Below are positions 1 to 11,972 of a stretch of DNA of 64,000 nucleotides, piece after piece (the stretch's first letter is position 1; each line of letters begins with the position of its first letter). The stretch is from Roseiconus nitratireducens (GTDB lineage: Bacteria > Planctomycetota > Planctomycetia > Pirellulales > Pirellulaceae): positions 62,001-126,000 of the forward strand of contig NZ_VWOX01000004.1 of NCBI RefSeq assembly GCF_008629675.1, read 5' to 3'. The translations under genes were made by a program, and so were the position numbers. The notes under the pieces are model-generated. The model searched no databases. It was not told the origin of the DNA and was given only the letters and a program-made list of their open reading frames with translations.

Positions 1-3567
<3,567 letters not shown>

Positions 3568-3605
3568 CGTAGCGCGTCCCCAACCACAGAGAATGGATTC
3601 TCGTG

Positions 3606-4985
3606 ATGCTAGCCAACCTGCTGTATCTGGTCGCCCTCACCGCCGTTGCGCCGCTGATCTTGTATCGGAGGATCAAGCATCAACGTTACCGACGCGGCTG
3701 GCGACAAAAGCTGTTTGGCGTTTCGGCCGATCACGCCGCCCGTCTGTTGGGCGGAGCAACGGAGAGTGGATGCCTGTGGCTGCACGCGGTCAGCGTCGGC
3801 GAGGTCAACTTGCTCGGCGGCATCGTCTCGCGTCTGGAACAGCAACATCCGGATTTGCCGATCGTGATCAGTGTGGGCACCGACAGCGGGTACGATCTGG
3901 CGGTCCAACGCTTCGGTCAAAACCGAGTCTTCTTCGGTCCGTTGGACTTCAGCTGGGCGGTCGGACGGACGATTCGCCACCTCCGCCCCCAACTGCTTGT
4001 ACTGGCGGAGTTGGAACTGTGGCCCAACCTGATCCGACAATCCGCTCGGTCCGGCGCCGGCGTGATGGTGATCAACGGCCGGTTGAGCGACCGCAGCGCG
4101 TCCGGCTATCGCCGATTCAGATTCCTGACACACGCGATCTTTCAATCGCTCCACCGCGTCGAATGCCAGGACGAAACGTCGGCGAACAATTTCCGCCGAT
4201 GCGGCACCCCGGAGAACCGCGTGCACGTCAGCGGATCCCTGAAATTTGACGACGCCCCCGAGCGTCGGGACACGGTGGACGTGCAATCGCGTTCGCACTG
4301 GGCCGGCGTCGATCCTTGGCACCAGGTGTGGGTCGTCGGCAGCACCCAGGAAGGCGAGGAAGCTATGGCGTTGCGGATCTACCAACGCTTGCTTCCCGTC
4401 CACCCCGAACTGCGTCTGATCCTTGTGCCACGCCACCGCGAACGTTTCTCCCCCGTCGCGGAATTGATACGGCAACAGGGCCTGACAGCGTTCCGCCGAT
4501 CCGACGGGATCTCCGAGCGGCATCGCGAATGGACCGCCGATCAGGTCATCTTGATCGACACGATCGGGGAACTGCGACACTGGTGGGGCGTGGGGCAGAT
4601 CGCAACGGTCGGCGGCAGTTTCTGCGGCGACCGCGGCGGACAGAATATGTTGGAACCGGCCGGATACGGCAGCGCAGTTTCGTTCGGACCGGACACGCGA
4701 AACTTTGCCGAGATTGCCAATCGACTGCTGGATGCCGACGCGGCGGTGCGGGCGGAAGATGAAAGTGAATTGCAACGCTTCGTCGAGCGATGCCTGCAAG
4801 ACCCTCCGGCGGCCGACGCTCTGGGCCGGGCGGCACAACAGCTGATCTGCCGGCACCGCGGCGCCACGAAACGGACCCTGGACTCGATCGAGTCCATGTT
4901 GGCCCAACAAGCGGAGCACGTTCGCCCGTCGGAAACGGACCTGAAAATTCGCGGCTCGCTGGGTCCCGAGCAACGAGCGGCCTGA
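3606..4985 (+). CDS. waaA: 3-deoxy-D-manno-octulosonic acid (Kdo) transferase, GT30 family
   Basis: Transfers Kdo from CMP-Kdo to lipid A precursor at the inner membrane, supporting a Gram-negative type envelope. The 459-residue protein starts with a membrane anchor (MLANLLYLVALTAVAPLILY) and a basic stretch. It then shows the GT30 signatures LHAVSVGEVNLLGG near 56, ELELWPNLI near 136, the C-terminal Rossmann half with VVGSTQEGEEA and LVPRHRERF, and the nucleotide-sugar site GELRHWWGVGQIATVGGSF followed by GGQNMLEPAGYG. ATG at 3606 was chosen over an adjacent GTG at 3603. It follows secA by 38 bp on the same strand and is followed directly by GC-rich hairpin repeats. Confidence 0.93.
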   Translation: MLANLLYLVALTAVAPLILYRRIKHQRYRRGWRQKLFGVSADHAARLLGGATESGCLWLHAVSVGEVNLLGGIVSRLEQQHPDLPIVISVGTDSGYDLAVQRFGQNRVFFGPLDFSWAVGRTIRHLRPQLLVLAELELWPNLIRQSARSGAGVMVINGRLSDRSASGYRRFRFLTHAIFQSLHRVECQDETSANNFRRCGTPENRVHVSGSLKFDDAPERRDTVDVQSRSHWAGVDPWHQVWVVGSTQEGEEAMALRIYQRLLPVHPELRLILVPRHRERFSPVAELIRQQGLTAFRRSDGISERHREWTADQVILIDTIGELRHWWGVGQIATVGGSFCGDRGGQNMLEPAGYGSAVSFGPDTRNFAEIANRLLDADAAVRAEDESELQRFVERCLQDPPAADALGRAAQQLICRHRGATKRTLDSIESMLAQQAEHVRPSETDLKIRGSLGPEQRAA

Positions 4986-4986
4986 T

Positions 4987-5298
4987 CAAAGCCCTGGTTC
5001 CAAGGCTCCCGCCTTGGAACCGACTGTCTCGCCGGCTCGGCCGGCCCCCACGGACCGGAAGCTGGCAGAGCCAGCCCGCAGCGCGTTCCCGGGCGGGAGC
5101 CCGGGAACGAGAATGCGCCAAAGCCCTGGTTCCAAGGCTCCCGCCTTGGAACCGACTGTCACGCCGGCTCGGCCGGCCCCCACGGACCGGAAGCTGGCGG
5201 AGCCAGCCCGCAGCGCGTTCCCGGGCGGGAGCCCGGGAACGAGAATGCGCCAAAGCCCTGGTTCCAAGGCTCCCGCCTTGGAACCGACTGTCTCGCCA
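4987..5298. repeat. 132-bp tandem repeat, 2.4 copies, built of GC-rich hairpins
   Basis: The unit CAAAGCCCTGGTTCC... begins at 4987, 5119 and 5251, an exact 132-bp period; the third copy breaks off at about 5298. Copies are almost identical: single-base differences include tctcgcc versus tcacgcc and gcagagcc versus gcggagcc. Each unit holds two inverted repeats, GGTTCCAAGG/CCTTGGAACC and CGTTCCCGGGC/GCCCGGGAACG. It lies between the waaA stop and the sulfatase gene. The period is a multiple of three, so one frame stays open through it, but no protein is claimed. A transcript would fold into several strong stems, which could terminate waaA transcription. Confidence 0.95.
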
Positions 5299-5382
5299 GC
5301 ACCCCACATAGCACCGAATCCGGCGTGTTATCCTATGCAGGCTGTGTTTGCGTTCCCTCCCCACCCGCCTGCCTGGATCAAG

Positions 5383-6744
5383 ATGAATCTCCGCTCCCTC
5401 TCGTTTCTCCTGCTTGCCCTGCCCGCGGTCATTCACTGGGCGATGTCGACCGCGACGGCGGCCCCGCCGAACATTGTTTTGATCCTGAGCGACGACATGG
5501 CCTGGACCGACTACGGGTTCATGGATCATCCCGATGTCAAAACCCCCAACCTGGATCGGTTGGCAGCGGAAGCCGCCGTGTTCCCTCGCGGCTACGTGCC
5601 CACGGGGCTGTGCCGACCGTCCTTGGCAACGCTGCTGACCGGCCACTACGCGTCCACCCACGGAGTCACCGGGAACGATCCTTCACCCAAGTACGCGCCA
5701 CGCGACTCAGATCTGTACAACCAGCGTCGGTCCCAATTGATCTCCTACCTGGATCGATTCGAAACCGTCCCGGAGGCGTTGGGGAAACTTGGTTACTTAA
5801 GTCATCAGAGCGGCAAATTGTGGGAAGGAAGCTTTGGCAACGCAGGATTCACCCACGGGATGACGAAAGGTTTCCCCAACCGCGGCGGCCGCCACGGTGA
5901 CGCGGGACTGAAAATCGGACGCGAAGGGATTGAACCGATCAACGAATTCCTGGATCTGGCGGTTCAGGAGAAGAAGCCGTTCTTTTTGTGGTACGCGCCG
6001 TTCATGCCGCACACGCCCCACACGCCGCCCGAACGTCTGCTGAAGAAGTACCGCGACAAGCATCCCTTGACCGTCGCGAAGTACTACGCGATGTGCGAAT
6101 GGTTTGACGAGACCTGTGGACAGCTGATGGAATCACTTCGCCAGCGCGACTTGGAGCAGAACACGCTGATCGTTTACCTGACCGACAACGGTTGGATTCA
6201 GGATCCGAACAAGAACGGCTACGCGCCGCGGAGCAAACAAACTCCTTACGAAGGCGGTGTTCGCACGCCGATCTTCTATTGGATGCCAGGCAAGATCCCG
6301 GCCAAAGTGCATCCGGAGTTGACCAGCAGCATCGACATCGCGCCGACGATCCTATCGGCGGCCGGGGCTCCAATCCCCGACGACCTTCCGGGCATTGACT
6401 TGATCCCGCACTTGACTGAGGGCAGCGCCATCGAGCGTGACACCATCTTTGGCGAAGGCTTCGCGCACGACATCGCGGACATTGAAAACCCGGAAGCCTC
6501 CCTGCTTTATCGCTGGTGCATCCAGGGCGAATGGAAATTGTTGCTGACCTACGATGGGGAAGTGAATCGATACGCATCGACGCATCCCCGCGACGAGAAG
6601 GGTCCCCAGCTGTTCAACCTGGAAGAGGATCCGACGGAGCAGCACAACGTTGCGAAGGAACATCCGGAGATCGTCGCGCGGCTCGCTGAAAGGATCCAGC
6701 AGTGGTACCCTGTCACGGAGCGCAAGACCCAAGTGACGCCGTAG
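5383..6744 (+). CDS. Sulfatase (S1 family) with atypical CRPSL active-site motif
   Basis: Predicted exported sulfuric-ester hydrolase of 453 residues. The N-terminus is a signal peptide (MNLRSLSFLLLALPAVIHWA, cleavage likely near ATAA-PP), which favours ATG 5383; an in-frame ATG at 5335 would bury the signal. Metal-binding IVLILSDDMAWTDYG lies near 31-45. The active-site segment reads GLCRPSLATLLTG, with the formylglycine-candidate Cys77 but Leu81 where the classical CxPxR motif has Arg. Later landmarks are the FFLWYAPFMPHTPH strand and LTDNGW. The C-terminal NLEEDPTEQHNVA is typical of sulfatases close to N-sulfoglucosamine sulfohydrolase. Substrate cannot be told. The next gene starts 63 bp downstream on the same strand. 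Confidence 0.9.
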   Translation: MNLRSLSFLLLALPAVIHWAMSTATAAPPNIVLILSDDMAWTDYGFMDHPDVKTPNLDRLAAEAAVFPRGYVPTGLCRPSLATLLTGHYASTHGVTGNDPSPKYAPRDSDLYNQRRSQLISYLDRFETVPEALGKLGYLSHQSGKLWEGSFGNAGFTHGMTKGFPNRGGRHGDAGLKIGREGIEPINEFLDLAVQEKKPFFLWYAPFMPHTPHTPPERLLKKYRDKHPLTVAKYYAMCEWFDETCGQLMESLRQRDLEQNTLIVYLTDNGWIQDPNKNGYAPRSKQTPYEGGVRTPIFYWMPGKIPAKVHPELTSSIDIAPTILSAAGAPIPDDLPGIDLIPHLTEGSAIERDTIFGEGFAHDIADIENPEASLLYRWCIQGEWKLLLTYDGEVNRYASTHPRDEKGPQLFNLEEDPTEQHNVAKEHPEIVARLAERIQQWYPVTERKTQVTP

Positions 6745-6807
6745 GGATCGGTCACGCCGACCCGGCGACGAAGCATCCAGCCGCCCTTTCCTCTGCACCC
6801 CGATTTC

Positions 6808-7434
6808 ATGCCACGTCCGATTTTGCCCCTCCTGCTAGCGTTTCTCGCCTGCTGGACGGCCCTGCCGTCCCACGCGGGAAAGTACAACTCGGTGTTGGAT
6901 ATCGGCGATCCTGCGCCGGCCTGGAAAGAATTGCCGGGCACCGACGGCCAAGTGCATTCACTGGCGTCTCTGTCGGATGCCAAAGCCGTGGTCGTTGTGT
7001 TTACCTGCAACAGTTGTCCGTATGCGTTGGACGCCGAAGACCGCTTGATCGCCTTGACCAAAGAGTACGCCGACCGCGGCGTGGCCGTGGTCGCCATCAA
7101 CGTCAACACGGTGGAAGAAGACCGGATGCCGGCGATGAAAGAGCGTGCCGAGGAGAAACAGTTTCCCTACCCGTATTTGTGGGACGAATCTCAGCAAATC
7201 GCCAAACAGTACGGTGCCAAATTCACGCCGCAGTTCTTCGTCCTCGGCCGCGATCGCCAGGTCGTTTACATGGGATCGCTTGACGATAGCCCCGGTGGCG
7301 ATGCGGTGACAAAAACCTATGTGGCCGACGCGATCGAATCGGTTTTGTCCGGGGACGAGCTGGCGGTCACCGAAACCGTTCCGATCGGATGCACGATTCG
7401 ATTCGAACGCGAGCGTCGGAAACGCGGCCGATGA
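6808..7434 (+). CDS. Exported thioredoxin-fold / AhpC-TSA-type redoxin
   Basis: Redox protein of 208 residues with a signal peptide (MPRPILPLLLAFLACWTALPSHA). The AhpC/TSA-like core starts with DIGDPAPAWKELPGTDG, followed by the active-site segment VVVVFTCNSCPYA, giving a C67-x-x-C70 pair. YLWDESQQIAKQYGAKFTPQFFVLG carries the cis-Pro region, and VVYMGSLDDSP follows. This matches the periplasmic thioredoxin-like family common in planctomycetes. Some members reduce disulfides and some are peroxiredoxin-like; the CxxC pair favours a thiol-disulfide role. Its end overlaps the next start (ATGA at 7431-7434), so translation is probably coupled. Confidence 0.85.
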   Translation: MPRPILPLLLAFLACWTALPSHAGKYNSVLDIGDPAPAWKELPGTDGQVHSLASLSDAKAVVVVFTCNSCPYALDAEDRLIALTKEYADRGVAVVAINVNTVEEDRMPAMKERAEEKQFPYPYLWDESQQIAKQYGAKFTPQFFVLGRDRQVVYMGSLDDSPGGDAVTKTYVADAIESVLSGDELAVTETVPIGCTIRFERERRKRGR

Positions 7435-7790
7435 ACCGACGACGTCCACCGGCGAATCCCGTGTCCGACAACGGCTTGGCGGATCACGTCGTCGCCGCCA
7501 AACGACCTGGCATTGCCGCCTACGTCGCGGCAGCCGCAACGGCTTTGTTTTCCGCCGGCGTGACCGCGCTGATGTTGCTGATCAACGGCTCGCTGGTGCT
7601 GGTGGTGATGTCGGCGTTCTCCTCCGCCGGACCCGACTGGAGTCACCGTCCAGGATTCCTGCAGTTCGTGCTGTTTTCGGCGCCGTTGGCCCTGGCGGTC
7701 TTGCAGTGGATGCTGTGGGATTTGATCAGCGGATTCTTGTCTCGACGACGCGACGACGCATCCGAGCAAGTCGATACCGATCCGGCGTGA
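7431..7790 (+). CDS. Small two-TM membrane protein
   Basis: Not a family I recognise. ATG 7431 overlaps the preceding stop by four bases and gives 119 residues. A basic N-terminus is followed by one hydrophobic stretch (AAYVAAAATALFSAGVTALM... to about residue 65) and a second (FVLFSAPLALAVLQWMLWDL near 80-100), with a charged C-terminal tail RRRDDASEQVDTD. The tight overlaps on both sides (ATGA before, TGATG after) make it part of a transcriptional unit with the redoxin and the histidine phosphatase. Confidence 0.7.
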   Translation: MNRRRPPANPVSDNGLADHVVAAKRPGIAAYVAAAATALFSAGVTALMLLINGSLVLVVMSAFSSAGPDWSHRPGFLQFVLFSAPLALAVLQWMLWDLISGFLSRRRDDASEQVDTDPA

Positions 7791-8467
7791 TGCAACTTTA
7801 TTTGATCCGGCACGCCGAAAGCCAGAACAACGCCAGGCCAACGTACCTGCGCGTCGAAGACCCTGAAATCACGCCGGTGGGCCGCCTGCAGGCGCAACAC
7901 CTGGCCGATTGGCTGGCGACGTTGAAGATCGATGCGATGATCACCAGTCCGTTTTTGCGGACCTTGCAAACGGCCCTGCCGATCTTGACCGCGACGCAGG
8001 TCAACCTGGACGTTTGGCACCACGTCTTCGAACGGGGCGGGTGCTTCCGTGGTCACGACGAGACGAACTTTGCCGGCGCGATGGGCATGGGTCGTGCGCA
8101 CATCCTTCGGTTGTTGGCGGAATTTGAGAGACGTTGCCGCCTGGAAGCGTCTATCGACGACTCGGGATGGTGGGGCGGGCGAGACCGCGAAACCGACCAG
8201 GAAGCGGAACAACGCGCCAAACGCATTTGCGATCGCCTGCTGTCAACGTTTCAAAATGGCGAGGTCGTTGTCCTGCTGATCCATGCCGATTTCAAGCGAC
8301 TGATGCTGACCGAAATGATCGGCGAGACGATCGACGTGACGGGACTGGGCCCGATGCGGAATGCCGGGATTACAAAGTTGAACCGGATCGACGAACGATG
8401 GCAGTTGGACTATTTCAATTCCGTGACCCACCTGCCCGCCAAGTTGATCACGGGCAACGAGCATTGA
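7790..8467 (+). CDS. Histidine phosphatase superfamily protein
   Basis: Phosphoglycerate-mutase-like phosphatase of 225 residues. The catalytic N-terminal motif is LIRHAESQNNA (phospho-acceptor His8), with SPFLRTLQTA near 47-56 supplying the conserved Arg. A second catalytic His is in VVLLIHADFKR. An insert rich in charged residues (FERRCRLEASIDDSGWWGGRD) sits in the middle. The ATG overlaps the upstream stop by one base (TGATG). The last 20 bases overlap the convergent beta-RFAP synthase gene. The substrate cannot be predicted; small-molecule or protein phosphatase activity are both possible. Confidence 0.88.
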   Translation: MQLYLIRHAESQNNARPTYLRVEDPEITPVGRLQAQHLADWLATLKIDAMITSPFLRTLQTALPILTATQVNLDVWHHVFERGGCFRGHDETNFAGAMGMGRAHILRLLAEFERRCRLEASIDDSGWWGGRDRETDQEAEQRAKRICDRLLSTFQNGEVVVLLIHADFKRLMLTEMIGETIDVTGLGPMRNAGITKLNRIDERWQLDYFNSVTHLPAKLITGNEH

Positions 8468-9410
8468 TCGGCCGGCAAATCCGCCGGCCTTCGTTTCGAA
8501 CCCGGGTGATTTGCACATGCAAATCGCCGGCCGCCATCGTCTCCGCCAACGCATCCGCGTGTTTCTGGTCGATGCACCAGGCAAACACTCCGGGCCCCCA
8601 ACTGCTCTGGCCGATGCCGACGGCGCCGCTGGCATCCAGACGCTCGATCAATTCGCTGACCACGGGACCGTTGTAAGGCCCGCCTTGGACATCGGCGAAC
8701 AACATCCCGGCCAGCCGGTTGTAGCGTTGAACCGCGTCGGAAAATGCCGAAAAGTCCGCCGCCCTCGCCGCGGGCAATAGCTGGTCGTTGATCAGCGTTC
8801 GCAACCGGTCGCGCTGCCGGTTGCCGGGATCGCGCAGCTGGGCGAACTGCTTCCGTTCCCTCTCTCCGGACACGGCGGCCGCCGCGGCGACGGGGCGAAA
8901 CAACACCACGCGCCAGGTCTCGGGCATCGCGATCCGCTCTTGGATTTCATTCAGCCGGTCGGGATGCCGGGCGGACGCCTCAAAGATCAAACCGCCGCGG
9001 AAATAACCATGGATCCCCACCGCGGATCGCTTCCCGCGAGCAGCGACCACGCGCGCTAGTTGTTCGGTGGAAAACGAGCGACCGAAATAGTTGCACAACC
9101 CTTCGGCGATCGCGAGCGACTGCTGCGTCCCGCTTCCATAGCCGCTGTGCGCCGGGGCAACCTTGGGGGCTTCAATCGCCAGTTCGGGCAACCCATCACT
9201 GCCCACAAGATCGGCCCACCGCCGGACGATCGGTCGCGCCCGATCGGCGATCGCAGGGTCCGGACTGAATTCCTCGGCGGGACCGAAACAGATTTCGGTG
9301 CGGGGCTGGTCGATCATGACTCCCAACCCGCCGAAGGGCGCCACGGTGTCCAACAGCCCAAAATGCAGTCGGGCGCCGGTCTGAACCGACAACGTCTTAG
9401 CCAACTCCAT
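8448..9410 (-). CDS. mptG: Beta-ribofuranosylaminobenzene 5'-phosphate (beta-RFAP) synthase
   Basis: First committed enzyme of methanopterin/H4MPT synthesis, condensing 4-hydroxybenzoate or pABA with PRPP and losing CO2 and PPi. The 320-residue protein is GHMP-kinase-like: ARLHFGLLDTVAPFGGLGVMID near the N-terminus, APAHSGYGSGTQQSLAIAEGL as the glycine-rich loop, and GKRSAVGIHGYFRGGLIFE. The C-terminal half carries GAVGIGQSSWGPGVFAW. ATG 9410 overlaps the DUF447 stop by one base (TGATG); a TTG immediately upstream is less likely. Clustering with a PabA-type amidotransferase and DUF447 supports the H4MPT assignment over a generic GHMP kinase. The symbol is borrowed from archaeal nomenclature. 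Confidence 0.87.
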   Translation of the reverse strand: MELAKTLSVQTGARLHFGLLDTVAPFGGLGVMIDQPRTEICFGPAEEFSPDPAIADRARPIVRRWADLVGSDGLPELAIEAPKVAPAHSGYGSGTQQSLAIAEGLCNYFGRSFSTEQLARVVAARGKRSAVGIHGYFRGGLIFEASARHPDRLNEIQERIAMPETWRVVLFRPVAAAAAVSGERERKQFAQLRDPGNRQRDRLRTLINDQLLPAARAADFSAFSDAVQRYNRLAGMLFADVQGGPYNGPVVSELIERLDASGAVGIGQSSWGPGVFAWCIDQKHADALAETMAAGDLHVQITRVRNEGRRICRPINARCP

Positions 9411-10027
9411 CAAACCGTCCCGCCGCGCAACTTCGCTTCACTTCGACGATTGATTTCGCGTCGCAGCATTTCGAATGCTTCCCGTTCTTCCTGCCCGGCG
9501 GTCTTGTCCACCAGCATCGTCAACTGCCGCAGTTGAGTGGCCAGTTCGTTGGCGTTGATCAAGTGCGTTCGCGTCGCCAGGATCGCGGCCTCGACCACCG
9601 CATGCTTGGCCCGATTGAACCCGCAGAACGGCCGCACCACATCCCCGTGCAGAACTCGGCAGGACATCTCATAGCGGGGCGATTGACCGCCGATCGTCAA
9701 CACTTCGACGGCGAACCAGCGGTGGCAATCCTTGAGCACGGCCCAACGGTCTTCCTCCAGCCACCGGATCTGATCCGCAGTGGCATCGACGGAGGTCACC
9801 GCGGCGCGGGCGAACAGGCCCACATCATCGGTCAGATGGATCGTCGCGCGGCGTGAACGCTTCAGATTCTCGAACGTGCGTGAGCCGGCGAACGGCCGCA
9901 ACAAAAACTGCGGGTCGCAGGGACCAGCCACGCGCAGGGCAGACGGATCTCCCACCAACGGTCCCATCGGGGCCACGTTGACTTGGCCCTCGGGCCCCAC
10001 CGTCGTTACGATCGATTCGATAATCAC
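9410..10027 (-). CDS. DUF447 family protein, H4MPT-associated
   Basis: A 205-residue protein starting [23 protein letters not shown], the typical opening of the DUF447 family, which has a split-barrel flavin-reductase-like fold. The family is found in methanogens and in H4MPT-containing bacteria such as planctomycetes and methylotrophs, usually beside cofactor genes. FENLKRSRRATIHLTDDVGLFARAA and CRVLHGDVVRPFCGFNRAKHAVVEAAILATR are the conserved blocks. The biochemical role is unknown; FMN binding is plausible from the fold. The start is GTG, overlapping the amidotransferase stop as GTGA (10027-10024). It sits in the middle of the three-gene operon. Confidence 0.85.
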   Translation of the reverse strand: MIIESIVTTVGPEGQVNVAPMGPLVGDPSALRVAGPCDPQFLLRPFAGSRTFENLKRSRRATIHLTDDVGLFARAAVTSVDATADQIRWLEEDRWAVLKDCHRWFAVEVLTIGGQSPRYEMSCRVLHGDVVRPFCGFNRAKHAVVEAAILATRTHLINANELATQLRQLTMLVDKTAGQEEREAFEMLRREINRRSEAKLRGGTV

Positions 10028-10602
10028 GTGAGCGATGTCACCAGAGTAGCGAAGTTGCTGACGATCCGATCACCGTACCGGCTGAGGACGGATTCGGGGT
10101 GGAACTGGACGCCGAAGACGGGTCGTGAGCGATGCTGAAGTCCCATGATCACGTCGTCGTCCAAGCTGGTAGCCGTCACCCGCAGGCAATCGGGAAACGT
10201 CTGCGGCGAAACCACCAGGGAATGGTAGCGGGCGACCTCCATCGGTGACGGGCAATCGGCAAAGATCCCCCGGCCGTCGTGCGCGACCGGGCTGGCCATT
10301 CCGTGATGCGGTTCGTTGGGTTCGATCCGAGCCCCAAACGCAGCCCCGATCGCCTGGTGCCCCAAGCACACTCCCAGGATCGGAAGCGAAGGCGGCGCGA
10401 GCCGAATCAGGGGCACGCAACAGCCCGCCTCCTGCGGCCCAAAGGGTCCCGGGGACAGCACTATTGCCTGGGGACTGAGCGAAATCGCGTCTTCCGCCGT
10501 GATCCGGTGGCTGCGGACGACACGCGTTTCCGCCCCCGTGCGGCGAAAATACCGCGCTAAGTTGTGGACGAAGGAGTCTTGATTGTCCAGCAGCAGAATC
10601 AT
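10024..10602 (-). CDS. pabA: Class I glutamine amidotransferase, PabA/TrpG type
   Basis: Supplies ammonia from glutamine to a chorismate-using synthase subunit. The 192-residue protein opens with [19 protein letters not shown], has the oxyanion strand VLSPGPFGP, nucleophile Cys79 in [10 protein letters not shown], and the His/Glu dyad in [13 protein letters not shown]. PabA and TrpG cannot be separated by motifs alone. Position decides in favour of aminodeoxychorismate synthase: it is first in an overlapping operon with beta-RFAP synthase, whose substrate can be pABA. No PabB/TrpE partner is in the window. Confidence 0.85.
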   Translation of the reverse strand: MILLLDNQDSFVHNLARYFRRTGAETRVVRSHRITAEDAISLSPQAIVLSPGPFGPQEAGCCVPLIRLAPPSLPILGVCLGHQAIGAAFGARIEPNEPHHGMASPVAHDGRGIFADCPSPMEVARYHSLVVSPQTFPDCLRVTATSLDDDVIMGLQHRSRPVFGVQFHPESVLSRYGDRIVSNFATLVTSLT

Positions 10603-10694
10603 CGGCCGGCGCCCTTGCGGTGCGATCCGGCACGGCGATAATCGGCCTCAAAACTCAACGTCTCGAATTTCATTTTACCCCAAGGTTGCTGATC

Positions 10695-11705
10695 ATGGCA
10701 TTGGTCCCTCTTCGCGTTGTGCTCGACCACGCCGCCGAAAACGATTACGGCGTGGCGGCTTTCAACGTCAACAATATGGAGCAGATCCAGGCGATCATGG
10801 AAGCCGCCGAAGAGACGGATTCGCCGGTGATCATCCAGGCTTCCCGCGGGGCCCGCGCCTACTCCCAGGACGCCTACCTTCGCCACCTGATGGTGGCCGC
10901 GACGGAATTGTATCCCCAGATCCCGATCGTGATGCACCAGGACCACGGCAACAGCCCCGAGACCTGCCAATCGGCAATCGACAACGGCTTCACCAGTGTC
11001 ATGATGGACGGCTCGCTGAAGGAAGACGGAAAGACGCCGGCCGACTACGACTACAACGTCGCGGTGACCAAAAAGGTTTGTGAAGTGGCCCACGCCCAAG
11101 GCGTCAGCGTCGAAGGCGAACTCGGTTGCCTGGGATCGCTGGAAAGCGGTGGCGGGGAGCAGGAAGATGGCCACGGCGCCGTCGGCGAATTGTCCCGCGA
11201 TCAATTGCTGACCGATCCCGATGAAGCCAAACGGTTCGTCGATGAAACGGGCGTCGATGCGCTGGCCGTTGCCATCGGAACCAGCCACGGTGCGTACAAG
11301 TTCACCAAGAAACCGACTGGTGAAGTCTTGGCGATGACCCGCATCGAAGAGATCCACGCCAAGATCCCAAACACCCACCTGGTCATGCACGGCAGCAGCA
11401 GTGTGCCGCAAGAGCTGCAGGACATCATCAACAAGTACGGTGGTGAAATGAAGCAAACCTACGGGGTGCCGGTGGAAGAGATTCAGCGGGGCATCAAGAG
11501 CGGGGTCCGCAAGATCAACGTCGATACCGATTGCCGCATGGCGATCACCGGTGCGATCCGCAAGGTCCTGACCGAAGATCCCTCCGCGTTCGACCCGCGT
11601 GCTTACCTGAAACCCGCCCGCGCGGCGATGAAGGAAGTCTGCATCGCCCGCATGACTGCGTTCGGCCAAGCCGGCAACGGATCGAAGCTGGCGGCCAAGC
11701 TGTAA
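10695..11705 (+). CDS. fba: Class II fructose-bisphosphate aldolase
   Basis: Zinc-dependent cleavage or synthesis of fructose 1,6-bisphosphate in glycolysis/gluconeogenesis. The 336-residue protein matches the CbbA/FbaA class II family: [20 protein letters not shown], metal ligand and catalytic residues in [25 protein letters not shown] (metal-ligand Glu and active-site loop), [19 protein letters not shown], and phosphate-binding [14 protein letters not shown] 10695 begins at the family's usual N-terminus ([16 protein letters not shown]); an in-frame upstream start at 10620 is not supported. It is transcribed divergently from pabA with about 90 bp between starts. A dispersed inverted-repeat element follows the gene. 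Confidence 0.96.
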   Translation: MALVPLRVVLDHAAENDYGVAAFNVNNMEQIQAIMEAAEETDSPVIIQASRGARAYSQDAYLRHLMVAATELYPQIPIVMHQDHGNSPETCQSAIDNGFTSVMMDGSLKEDGKTPADYDYNVAVTKKVCEVAHAQGVSVEGELGCLGSLESGGGEQEDGHGAVGELSRDQLLTDPDEAKRFVDETGVDALAVAIGTSHGAYKFTKKPTGEVLAMTRIEEIHAKIPNTHLVMHGSSSVPQELQDIINKYGGEMKQTYGVPVEEIQRGIKSGVRKINVDTDCRMAITGAIRKVLTEDPSAFDPRAYLKPARAAMKEVCIARMTAFGQAGNGSKLAAKL

Positions 11706-11757
11706 AAAGCTGCAACCATTGCGGAGGGTGTTGGTGTCCTCACGATCGCAGTCTTAT

Positions 11758-11903
11758 TTCACCCTCCCTCCGGGAGGGTCGCGGAGGAGCTTGCGACGAC
11801 GCGGGGAGGGCGACAGCGGATGCGATTGGATTCGGTTGGCTATTGAAGACACCCTCCCCAAAGGCTCGTGCCTCGCCTTTGACCCTCCCGGAGGGAGGGT
11901 GAA
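11758..11903. repeat. Dispersed TIR element, copy 1 (about 146 bp)
   Basis: Begins TTCACCCTCCCTCCGGGAGG and ends with its inverted form CCTCCCGGAGGGAGGGTGAA. The left half holds GAGCTTGCGACGACGCGGGG and the right half CCCAAAGGCTCGTGCCTCGC; the centre is variable. It lies between convergent fba and the RluB-type gene. The same element recurs at 18720-18864 (reverse orientation) and 62859-63000. No coding capacity was seen. Confidence 0.93.
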
Positions 11904-11972
11904 TTTCAGAAAGCACCTTTCACAGGCTCGGGCAACCGGAGCCTTCTTCACCTCAGTGGAAAGGAAGCTTGA

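Noticed and set aside
4987..5298. CRISPR array
   Set aside because: Period of 132 bp with no alternation of short repeat and unique spacer; whole units are identical.
5014..5382. N-terminal extension of the sulfatase through the 132-bp repeats
   Set aside because: It would bury the signal peptide; the frame is open only because the repeat period is a multiple of three.
11758..11903. Insertion sequence with a transposase
   Set aside because: The elements are about 145 bp and non-coding; no transposase is in the window.
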